A DNA stretch of 64,000 nt, from assembly GCA_963281255.1 (NCBI GenBank), contig OY725497.1, positions 1,612,001 through 1,676,000 on the forward strand, written 5' to 3'. The position numbers and the translations under genes are program-made. The notes under the pieces were generated by a model. It ran no database searches. It was not told where the DNA came from and saw nothing but the letters and a program-made list of their open reading frames with translations. This document shows, piece after piece, positions 54,540-64,000 of the stretch. The DNA comes from Aphrocallistes beatrix (Eukaryota > Porifera > Hexactinellida > Sceptrulophora > Aphrocallistidae). Position 1 is the stretch's first letter; every line of letters begins with the position of its first letter.

Positions 54540-54735
54540 CTCCTCAGTATTTAGCTTAAAGCACTTTCGCGGGATTTCCCGATAGGCACCATTACCATTG
54601 GGTATTTTGTGTGTATATTCAATGTCTCCATCTTTGAAATGCTTGGAACAAACATAAACAGCTTTGAGTACATCAAGGCCATCTCTGTGAAGTATCGACT
54701 CGATACGCCATCAGAAGGTGATATCTTTTTGAATA
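54540..54735 (-). pseudogene. THAP domain fragment of the second P-like transposase
   Basis: On the minus strand one frame reads LHRDGLDVLKAVYVCSKHF and continues KDGDIEYTHKIPNGNGAYRE, then IPRKCFKL. It is collinear with DDIDKLKVVYVC and REHFRDEDVEYTHRVPNGDG of the copy at 21.5 kb, and better preserved because the VYVC-x2-HF zinc-ligand block is in one frame. The N-terminal CxxC half is not seen. Confidence 0.8.
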
Positions 54736-54761
54736 CATACATCTCTATAGTATGTCTAATA

Positions 54762-55521
54762 CATAGGGCATTCCAAAAGTTCTCGTCCCAAATCTGTATC
54801 TCAAATGAGAGTGAAAATAGGATATTTTCGATTTGTCCATTGTATTCCTTAAGGGATCAGCTTCCAATTTGTATATTGGTTTATTTTAAGAAGACAATTA
54901 TTGTGGTTCCTATATTAGATTTTTGTGCATCGGTTTAGGGCACTGCCTTTGAACGTGATTTTGGGGTTCCCTTTGATATATTTCAGTTCTGAGCAGATTT
55001 AGATTAAAACTGATCCCGCCATCCAATTCTACGCATCAACTAACATATAGATTGAATTCTCTGAAGTATTATAGTTTGAGGCTGAGGGAATAATTGTGTT
55101 TTGAAGTGGTTTACTACCATTTTTGTCCCACTTTTTGAGTGGCGAAAATTGACAATCTACTAAAAGTGGCATGATATTTTTTCAACACGAGCAATACTAT
55201 TGAACACCTCCCGATTACTTTTTCACATTGGTTCTTAATTATTTCACCTTTTAATGTCCTTATTCTACGATTTTCACAACTTTTATTCTCCAAATTTAGT
55301 TTTAAGCCATTTTCAATGGGAAGATTCCAACTTTTCGACACTACCCTAAACCGATGCATAAAATTCTAATATAGGAACCACAATAATTGTCCTTTTAAAA
55401 TAAACCAATGTATAAATTGGAAGCTGATTCCCTAAGGAATACAATGGACAAATTGAAAATATCCTATTTCACTCTCATTTGAAATACAGATTTGGGACGA
55501 GAACTTTTGGAATGCCCTATG
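54762..55521. mobile_element. Foldback element with 180-bp arms, mariner-like ends
   Basis: The arms (54762-54945 and 55340-55521) are inverted copies starting CATAGGGCATTCCAAAAGTT, beside TA. GGGCATTC-AAAAGT resembles the end of mariner copy 1 (GGGCATTCAAAAAGT), so a mariner-type transposase could have moved it. The small frames in the arms are by-products. Confidence 0.85.
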
Positions 55522-55524
55522 TAT

Positions 55525-55993
55525 AACAAATACCAATGACCTATCTGTGGATAAAATGCAGTTGCAAATGCATTGTAGACAATTGGATATTTGACTACTG
55601 TATGTAGACTTATTACGTATCCTGGGGGCACAGGGGAGAAGTGCCCCTCCCCCGCCAGCACTTAATGACGAAATTTTACAATTATTTTGCCATTTTCTCG
55701 CGAAGTATAAACTAACTTCGATAAATCTGGCCATATTATAACAAAATGTTGTCAGCTTCCAGGTGCTTTGCTCCTGGGCTCTGGGGGGCTTATAGCGCCC
55801 CCTAGACCCCCCGAGTGGATCCTATGTCCCCCGTTAGAAAATCCTGGCTACGCCACTACTGATACGCCTTCAAAAAATTCTGGGGAGAACCCTGGAAGCT
55901 ATAGCAAAAAGGTGTATAAACAATAAAAATAAGCCCAGAGTCTCAATACGATCAAATCCTAACATTTATACTCATACGGCAGGAACTTCAGGC
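55525..55993. repeat. GC-rich repeat relic, hAT-like end
   Basis: 55615-55860 has runs of C and G ('cccctcccccgccag', 'cccccctagaccccccgag') and an end 'aaatcctggctacgccactac', whose inverse (AGTGGCGTAGCCAGGATTTT) is a common hAT-type terminus. The other end is not found. Confidence 0.4.
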
Positions 55994-57059
55994 CATAGCC
56001 TACTCTAATAATGCCTCACAGTAGACTGAAAATCATGGACTAGGGATGAAGTAATAGCCGAATGGATTAATACACGATTAGCCTGAAATCGTTAACCATG
56101 CAGAATAGGCATTAAGAATGTATTACCAGCATATATAAACATGATATCAAAGTACATATATCCGTTGGAAACATTTCGATTAGTCATCATATCATTGCGC
56201 AACAGGTCATTCTAAGGACAATTTTAGCGATTTTATAAGCTGTTTTAACCCTATTTCTAAATGGTATTAAGCTGTGATTTTTGTGTAGAACCAAGACTAG
56301 TACGAGTTGATTTGAAAAATTTAGAATTTTTCAATGGAATGTTGTTACATTCCTGCGTTGCTATGGTAGAACATTTTGGTCAGTTTTGGCCATTTCGTAC
56401 AAACTGTAGTAGCTAGATCTTCAAATTCGATCGTGTTTGATAGGCAATGGCCTACTTCCTATTAGGTGTTAATACAACTTGAACTTCTAAATTCAACGAG
56501 TTTTGAGTTATGGGTTGTTTTAAGAATGTGACCAAAACACTAAATTGTCTCATAACTCTATAGTCTGTGAATTTAGAAGTTTAAATTGTATTATTAACTA
56601 ATAGGAAGTAGCCAATTGCCTATCAAATAAAATCAAATTTGAATACCTAGTTCTTACAGTTTGCAGGATATGGCCCAAACTGACCAAAATGCATTACCAT
56701 AGCAACGCAGGAATGTAGCAACATTCCATTGAAAAATTCCAAATTTTTCAAATCAACTCGTACTAATCTTGGTTCTACACAAAAATCACACCGTAATATC
56801 ATTTAGAAATAGGGTTAAAACAGCTTAGAAAATTGCCAAAATCGTGCTTAAAATGACCTGTTGCGCAATGATATGATGACGAATCGAAATTTTGACAACG
56901 GATATATGTTATTTGATGCCATGTTTATATATACTGGTAATACATTCTTAATGCCTATCCTACATGGTTGACGACTTTAGGCTAATCGTGTATTAATCCA
57001 TTCGGCTATTACCGCATCCTTGGTTATTTTACTGTGAGGCATTATTAGAGTAGGCTATG
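55994..57059. mobile_element. P-type foldback element, complete copy 2
   Basis: 1,066 bp, termini CATAGCCTACTCTAATAATG, flanked by TTCAGGC on both sides (7 bp, perfect). Its arms and centre closely follow copy 1 at 43616. It lies just upstream of a Tc1 fragment. Confidence 0.93.
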
Positions 57060-57099
57060 TTCAGGCGTATAATTCAAGTACTACAAATCTAGAATTATC

Positions 57100-57363
57100 T
57101 ACAGCCTAAAGGATTTCCGTGGCATGCGCACTATCAATTGACCATTAAACACCCATGATTGAACCCAATCGAGAATTTAAGGGCTGTGCTCAAGCATACA
57201 ATCCAAGTAATAGCCCCAAAGAGCATTCGAGAAGTGGAAACATGGTCAAAGAGGAGTGGGAAACTTTTGATCCTCCCTTTCTCCACAACTTCTCAAGTTC
57301 TATGAGGAAGCGATGCGATTTGGCGATAGCTTCGGAAGGGAAGAAGATTAAAGACAGACAATT
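57100..57363 (+). pseudogene. C-terminal fragment of a Tc1-like transposase
   Basis: One frame reads NPIENLRAVLKHTIQVIAPK (glutamate block). After a frameshift another reads KEEWETFDPPFLHNFSSSMR and RKRCDLAIASEGKKIK. The end resembles element B at 9.2 kb (FDPEFIGNF...MRKRYDLVIA). Confidence 0.85.
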
Positions 57364-58531
57364 TTGAAATTTTAAAGTTCCGAGGCATATATATTTTAAG
57401 TTTAAAGGAATACAAACAATTTAAAAAGACACATTAAGGATAGATAAAAGCTTTTACAGGGATATTTAATCACATTTACACTTTAAATTGATCATATTTT
57501 CTTGGCCCTTTACCTAAATTAGTTTTTCAAAATGATAAGTAGAATGTTTTATTAAAAATTCACCAAAAACCTATAGTCTATGCTCATGTATTTATGTGCT
57601 ATAGACTCTTAATTAATGTCCAACATTTTCTTTATAAATTGCCATTCTTCAAATAAAAATAAGTCGGATTCTCCAATGTTTTATCTTTAATTTCTTCACA
57701 GCATACTGTACTATATACATAACACATGTACTTGGTATATTCTGATTTTGGCCTTTTTTATGGTAAATTCCATTAACTAACAACATGTTTTACAAAATAT
57801 GAATGCTAACTACCCATATAATCATTAAAACACTTTTTAATAGTTGCTTCTACTCAAAATTAATTATATTTTAACAATCAAACAACACCATCAAGAGATT
57901 TACCTTCTTGATTATAGGTGTTGGACGCGGTCCGCCGATCACGATCCCCACCGTAAATTGAAATGTTGGTCCTGTTCTGCACCCGCTGTCGATAATTATA
58001 GTAAATAGTATATGTGTGCACGTGTGATTGCTATAAGCAGCATGATAAACAGTAAAAATCTATCAAATCATATTTTAGATTATCAATAAACCTAAAAAAT
58101 ATGTTCTAATCTTTTAGTAAGCACAATGATGGTGAATCCAAATGCAGGGCAGGAACAAGCAGTATAGCAGATACAGCATTTAGCCTTTATCATAGAATTA
58201 GTATTACAGATATTGCAAAAAAATCTGATCCAAATGGTTCTCAAAATGCACTGATCTAAGCATCCAATATTCCTACAAATTTCGAGTGTTTGAGGAAAAT
58301 GTATGAGCTAATTTTTCTAGAATTTGAAGACACATTTGAAGACTCAGAAAAATAATTTGAAAAGCAGCGTGTCTGACTCGTGATTTTCGCTGCGTGCTGG
58401 AACACATTTTTTCTTCACAAAACTCACCATACAAAACACATTTCTAGGTATTGGACTCGAATATCATTTAAAATCATTGAAAATTTTCGAATTACAATCT
58501 CTAAAGATCATAATAACTAAATTATTTGAGT
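57364..58531. other. AT-rich stretch, one shared repeat block
   Basis: 58380-58530 is a copy of 43205-43390 ('gattttcgctgcgtgc', 'acaaaacaca', 'cgaattacaatctctaaag'). Otherwise nothing recognised. Confidence 0.5.
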
Positions 58532-60468
58532 TTAAGGATACCGCCCGTGAAAAATCCATAGGTTTGGCTTACAGCATATATCAAGAATAGAGATATATAA
58601 GATGTTAAGCGTGGGCAGGTAGTGCAATTAAAAAATATTGAGACATGCCAAACAGTTTTTGGCTCGCATTTCTAGTTTTTGAGTTACAGCGTCTCAAAGT
58701 CGTTTTTTTCCATTTTCCCTAGCACATCTTAATGGTAAGCCCTCCTGCACTCTGTGATTTTTTTAAAGCACATGTTTGGATCAAATGCTTCGAAAATTTA
58801 TTCATAGATAGTCTATCATATTTGCCACTTCATAGGACCAAAAGAAAGTTAAAATGTTAAAAATTGTAAATTTTATCGGTGTCCGAATAAAAAGGGCCAA
58901 AAAACGGCGAAAAAAGCCCGATTTTCTTTGCAAATCAGCAATAAAATCACAAATTTATAAGATATCAAAAATTGAGTGGTCCTACGCTCATCGCCTAATG
59001 ATATGGAACAACTCCTGAAATTTTCAAACATCTATCTCAAGGCAATTTTGAGTTAAAATTTTTGAAAGACGGTCAATTTTGGAATTTTAAAGTCCCGAGA
59101 TATAGGGATTTGAAGTTTTGATGGTAAGAACGATGTAAAATGAGCTATTAACGAAAAATAAAAGCATCCATGGACATTTAATCGCGTGTATACTAATGAA
59201 TTAGATGTATTCCAACAGATTTTGGTGAAAATAGCAAAATTATACTGAAAATTCACAAATTACCATGAGGCCCCTAACCCCGAATATTTTGAACCAATTA
59301 GGGAATGTAAATCATATTCCTAGCAGTACAATGTATAATTCATCGGTTTAGAATGAATAAAGAGCTACCAAAAAGTATATTAGGAAGTTAGAGCGAGAGT
59401 CTACGACTTTTAGTTTTCAAGTTAGGATTTTCGAAAAATGCTACGTCATCACGTGATAAAAATTTGAAACTTAGCATTCCATTCCATGTAGTACATTTAT
59501 TATTTAAGAATCAGATATATACCGTCTTGAAAAGTATATTAGGAATTGAGAGTTAAGAATTTTGGTGTATATTTCCCGAGATATGGAGGAATATGTTTTT
59601 GGACCATAAATGGGGGGGCTTTGACCGAAATTTGGAGATAAATGCTTTGAACTACCAAAATAATCATGTTGGGTGCTTCAAAGTTTCTGTATACATTGCT
59701 AGTGACTATTGCATTGTTTTTTGAGTATAATAGCTACTTTTGGAAACTTATTTCATGACAAGATTCACCATTTTCTAATATATTCAAAGTTCTCCATAGA
59801 ATTTGTATTACAACAAAAACGATGATTAGTCTAGAAATATTTACTTTTTGACAAAGAGATGTTTGAGGAACCTATATATTATCATATATATCCTTTCATT
59901 TAAGATTATTATAGATTATATATCTTCAATAGTTTTTAAGCATTGACATCGAGCACTTTGGGGGCCATAGAGTGGTTTGATGTCCGAACTTTACCTACAA
60001 TATACTATAACTTACGAACTAATGGTCCGATCTGAACAAACTTTTTTTTAAAATGTTCAGAATTTTTTTCTATACACAATAGCTAATATCACAACGGCCA
60101 TTTCCCGAGCATTTTAGAAATGAAGTCCCTCATAAAGATATTTTTGATTGGATTTCAGGTGCCTCTTTTTCTAAATTCATCTGTTTTATAATATTTAAAG
60201 GGGCCAAAACCATTTTGAGGTTCGTATAATTGAAAAAATATCAGATAAGTTAGAAAATAATTGATGAATGCCCCGCAAAATCACGAATAACTTTCCGATT
60301 TTTAGTACGCCTGAGCTTTAGGTGCCCAGTTCTAGAATATCAAAATAAATACCGTCCAACAAGTACGATTAGATGGTAGACTACTCAATAATCCGATGGA
60401 ATTGACAATAAAAAATTCCACAATTTTTTTTAATGTTTTGCGATGTTTTTCGAGGGCGGTATCCTTAA
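58532..60468. mobile_element. TTAA-flanked non-autonomous element, copy 2 (inverted to copy 1)
   Basis: The left end TTAAGGATACCGCCCGTG matches the right end of copy 1, and the right end (inverse of TTAAGGATACCGCCCTCG) matches copy 1's left end. TTAA lies at each border. The ~655-bp segment doubled in copy 1 is single here, which explains the length difference of about 630 bp. Non-coding. Confidence 0.85.
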
Positions 60469-60489
60469 TACATTTTATGCATAATAAAG

Positions 60490-60900
60490 CTTGTAACAAA
60501 ACTCATTTGTCACCCTGTATAGTGGCCAACTTCTGAATGAGTGCCTCCCTATAATTTTTTATCTCTATAACGGATTTTCAGGAATACCATAAGTCTGAAA
60601 AGAATGAACTTTGGACAGAACCTATTATTTTTTTATGCACAAGGTACATGAGACAATTTTAACACCTTGTGCACTTGCAGTGTTTTTCTGTGACCCACCA
60701 TCTTTTTACAATATTGATTTTAAAATTATTCATTTCACACTATGTAATAGGAATAGATTTCTAGTGTTTGGATTTAACACCCGTTACCAGCTGCTAGTGG
60801 AGATTTGAGATTGTGAGAGAGCTTAATTTTAGTGTTTAACTATTATTTTTCATTGTTTCGAGTACACAACGAATAAGAACCAGTTTAATCTAGGTACTAT
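60490..60900 (+). repeat. Repeat shared with 33.4 and 35.1-35.6 kb
   Basis: Blocks 'gtggccaacttctgaatgagtgcctcc', 'aagaatgaactttggacagaa', 'tttatgcacaaggtacatgagacaatttt' and 'tgagagagcttaatttt' are found inverted at 35.1-35.6 kb and partly at 33.4 kb. A weaker match to the third block is at 1870. Ends are undefined. Confidence 0.7.
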
Positions 60901-60990
60901 TTGTATACATTTCAATTATATTACCAAAATTTTAATGAGCTAGAATAATCTTATCCTTATAAGGATTATATTCTGGAATATGTTTGAAAC

Positions 60991-62316
60991 TTAATGTTGG
61001 CCTTTCCTAAGGGCATTTTGTTTTTTATCAAAAATTGGCCAAAAGTCATTTTTAATCATTTTTAGATCCCTTAAAGGGGTTCTAAACATTAACTTCGATT
61101 TCTAGAATTTCAATTCTAATATTTCGCCACTTAGAGCCACTTGTACCACCTGGAGTCGCCCAAAAAGGACAAATTTTTGATACGAAATGTCTCATATCCA
61201 TAACTTCCTTGAACCATGTCAGATCATCCTTTTAATGCTAAATTCGTGCTCAGCACTAAATTTCCAGCAATTTGATATATATATTGGACACATTTGGATA
61301 TTTTTTTGGCTACTGGTTCCTAGCAACGGCCAGGAATGTGAAAAAATTCCTGTCCGTTGCTAGGCACGGACAACCAAAAAATTCTCCAAATATGGCCATA
61401 TATATATCAAATTGCTGGAAATTCAATGCGGGACAAGAAATCAGATTTCAAAGGATGATCTGACATGGTTTAAAGAAGTAATTGATCTGGGATTCCGGCG
61501 GATACTATCGAATGTGGTTATTTTGGGCGACCAGTCATCAATGACCAGTTTTTCAAACTTTTGATGGTGAAAATTTTTGATATACTATATTTTGTAGTTA
61601 AATACTGCTATAAGTTGTCGAATAAGGATATTTGCATGCTATTTAATATTTCAAAGCAGCTAAAACTGATGGAAATTGTGGGATATATATAAATATTTTC
61701 TAAACCCCATTTTCTGAGACTTTTTTTTCAGCAATTATAAATGTGATAACTTTTTGAAAATTTAACATAGAAGCAAAGACTCAACGGTTTTTAATAGATC
61801 TCGAATAGTAGGACATAATGAACAGACATAATTTTGATATTACGAATAAAAGAGAATTATGAGAAAAATAGAGACAAAATTGCTAAAAAAAATTTCTTCG
61901 GATATTTAAGTGTGAATTTTTAACAATTTTCAAAATTTCAAAAATAATTCTTTTCATTAGATAGATCATCCATTAGTGAAAGAATTTAAAAAGTTTCTAA
62001 AGGATTGGAAGCATATTGTGTCCGATTTCGTTCTTGTGAATTGACCAATTTTTAACATTTTTTTTTGTCTGTTGGATTATTTCCATTATTAACTGCGGTT
62101 GGCTAAGTATTTTTTCTATTTATAGTCAGACCCCAAACTTGTATGGCTTCCCCGCCCAAAATGGCTTAACAGGAAATGACGCAACAAAACACCTCGCCAA
62201 GCGCGGGTTAATGCAGTTTTGAAGATAACTCTGCGATTCAAATCTGCATTGAAAAAATTAAATGAATCGTTTGAAAATGTTAAAAGTTAGCTATTATAGG
62301 AAAGGCCAACATTAAT
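60991..62316. mobile_element. TTAA-flanked element, second family
   Basis: TTAATGTTGGCCTTTCCTA at the left and its inverse at the right, with TTAA at both borders. Inside, 61262-61425 is a strong palindrome with arms 'aatttgatatatata...tcctagcaacgg' and its inverse. No coding sequence. Confidence 0.75.
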
Positions 62317-62394
62317 AACTTGATAACGAAAGTGACAGAAGAAAACCTTCAGCGGACAAATGTTCATCATATAATTTCACACCTTTTAAAAATA

Positions 62395-63195
62395 TATATG
62401 AAAACAGCGGCTTTGCATACTTGCGCTGTGCGGCTGGGAGATACTTTGTGTCCGCCGGAGGCGCACTCTGGGTGCCTAGGGTCACATTGATAAATTATAA
62501 GGTAGATAATATCTCTAAATACGGCTGTCTTACTGTTATGACCGATATCACTCGAAAAATCATCAAATTTGTCAATTTTCCAATTTTGATGCGTAATGAT
62601 GACGTCATAGCAGAGTGATGAGTCATCATTTTTTAATGATAGGTGCATCATATGTGAAATATTAATATACACATTCTATTAAATTTTCAGCTTTCTATCC
62701 TCTAAAATGGGTGATAGATAGTAGAAAAAATCTAATTTTTAATAATAAAAAACTCATAATTCCATAATGAGTTGACATTTTCCTCTGAAGTCAGAACTTA
62801 GTAGAGCCATTGCCAAATTCTGCACATGCCAAAAATCAGCTTTCTGTGCCTGGCAGTTTCTTCAATCAATTCGTTGCATATATATATATATATATATAGA
62901 AGCGCTTCGCTTGCTTGCGCAGCGCGGCTGGCGGACACTTTGTGTCTGCCGGGGGCGCCCTACGGGCGCCTGGGGTCACATTGATTAATTATAAGGGAGA
63001 TGACATCGCTAAATATGTCTATCCTACTGTTATATTCGATATCGCAAGAAAAATCACCAAATTTGTTAATTTTTAATATTTTGATGCGTAATGATGACGT
63101 CGTAACAGAGTGATGAGTCATCATTTTTTGATGATAGTTGCATAATATGTGAGGTGTATTAGTATACAGATTTTATTAAAATTTCAGCCTTCTAG
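62395..63195 (+). repeat. Two hairpin/microsatellite elements, forward, in tandem
   Basis: Unit 1 (62395-62899) has a worn GC-rich end and finishes in a (TA)n run without the outer motif. Unit 2 (62900-63195) starts GAAGCGCTTCGCTTGC, has clear hairpins (GGCGGACACTTTGTGTCTGCC; GGCGCCC-TAC-GGGCGCC) and is cut off after 'ttcagccttctag'. Confidence 0.88.
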
Positions 63196-64000
63196 TTTGA
63201 AGATCACTATTTTTCTGATGAAATATCACTTTAATAACTTATATATTTTGTAATTGATTCATAATACTAATATAATATTATTACTTTTGATTTATGTAAC
63301 GGAAATCTTCTATAAGAACGCGAGTATTTTAAGTATAGACGTCAAATGTACCATAGGTATGAGTTTTTTTATTGAGATAAAAAATATTCTTTACTAGACA
63401 ATGATATATATGATCCAGCATTGCAAATAAATTGAGAAAAGCAGGCAATTGGGAATGCAAAATAATTAAGATAATCCTCCCTATTTTTTGATTAAAAAGA
63501 GGTACCGGATATTCGATCTATTTTTCTATGTATAATGCATCAGCTACATTTGTTGCAGAACTTTTGAGACACCCTGTATCAGGGTTGGCTAATTTAACCC
63601 ACCCCCTGGGTTAAACCCGGATTAAACCCGGGTTAAACCCGGGCTGGGCAAAACCCCTTTAGTGGGTTAAAGTGGGTTTTATTCGAGTGTTATTTTATGC
63701 GATATCAATTGTTTGGATTGAGAATCCATATGTTGCTAGTATTATATTGACATTCGGAATGATTGTTGTTAACACCTGATGTGCGAACAATGGGATTTCT
63801 TAAAAGTTAGAACAATCTGAGGTGTTAGTAAACAATCAAAGGATATTAATATATAATGCAGTTGCTTATCCTAAGCATAGTTACTACATGTATAATGGCG
63901 CTTTATACAAACAATGACTCCTTTTCATTTTCTTGCATTTTGCTTACATCCTAAGTACCGAGGAAGAGGTCTGGATAGAGAACAGCTAGAATCCGCTCAT
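63196..64000. other. AT-rich stretch with one hAT-like terminus
   Basis: At 63579 'cagggttggctaatttaaccc' opens a segment of GGGTTAAACCC-type palindromes to about 63680, resembling a hAT element end. The other end is not in the window. The rest shows no feature. Confidence 0.4.

Noticed and set aside
28873..62672. A recurring frame of about 75-100 codons starting MMTHHFVMTSSLLIK in many repeats
   Set aside because: It appears only because the hairpin/microsatellite element is repeated; the frame is broken or shifted in many copies, and its end lies in the GC-rich hairpins. No sign of selection on the protein.
1..64000. tRNA, rRNA or snRNA genes
   Set aside because: No cloverleaf with A and B boxes, no rRNA core and no U-snRNA motif was recognised on reading; a dedicated scan could still find a worn copy.

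Overview
The window looks like gene-poor, AT-rich DNA from an invertebrate animal. The host genes that can be seen contain SH2 domains, a caspase fold, a CEP131-like centriolar-satellite coiled coil (which points to a lineage with cilia) and short spliced introns. No bacterial or organellar signature was seen. The species cannot be named from the sequence.

Host genes are few. A CEP131/AZI1-like C-terminal exon lies at 12042-13489 (+). An unrecognised 275-residue exon lies at 14935-15760 (-), with a possible upstream exon near 16.1 kb. A spliced membrane-protein gene with a 97-bp intron lies at 17525-18288 (-). A single-exon 658-codon gene at 36091-38067 (+) encodes a caspase-fold region with both catalytic positions replaced, followed by three SH2 domains. 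This last gene is the most unusual host gene here.

The rest is a dense, nested record of transposons. There are four mariner copies (one open reading frame intact, at 52-1119). There are Tc1-like elements (one with an intact 330-codon transposase, 48141-49496) and hAT relics at about 3.0-4.6, 6.9-9.8 and 51.0-51.4 kb. A 3-kb THAP/P-element-like transposon lies at 21122-24113, with a second, broken copy on the minus strand at about 50.0-54.7 kb. An integrase relic is followed by an OTU-protease-like relic at 19.3-20.7 kb.

Non-autonomous elements are very common. Two 1.07-kb foldback elements (43616-44682 and 55994-57059) share termini with the P-like transposon and are flanked by perfect 7-bp duplications. 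Several families with TA duplications have pogo-like CAGTnGAnnnC ends. TTAA-flanked families lie at 51.6-54.2, 58.5-60.5 and 61.0-62.3 kb. Two small hAT-type elements have 8-bp duplications. A roughly 510-bp element with GC-rich hairpins at one end, an AT microsatellite at the other and two TGACGTCA palindromes occurs as a dozen or more copies, often head to tail (28.4-29.5, 39.4-41.0, 46.3-47.3, 62.4-63.2 kb).

The nesting allows relative dating. The P-like transposon sits inside a copy of the hairpin/microsatellite element. A TA-type element carrying the tandem array sits inside a mariner. A foldback P-type element sits inside a Tc1-type element, which sits inside a 3.9-kb long inverted repeat. 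Splice sites, element ends and family names were read by eye; no database search was available.
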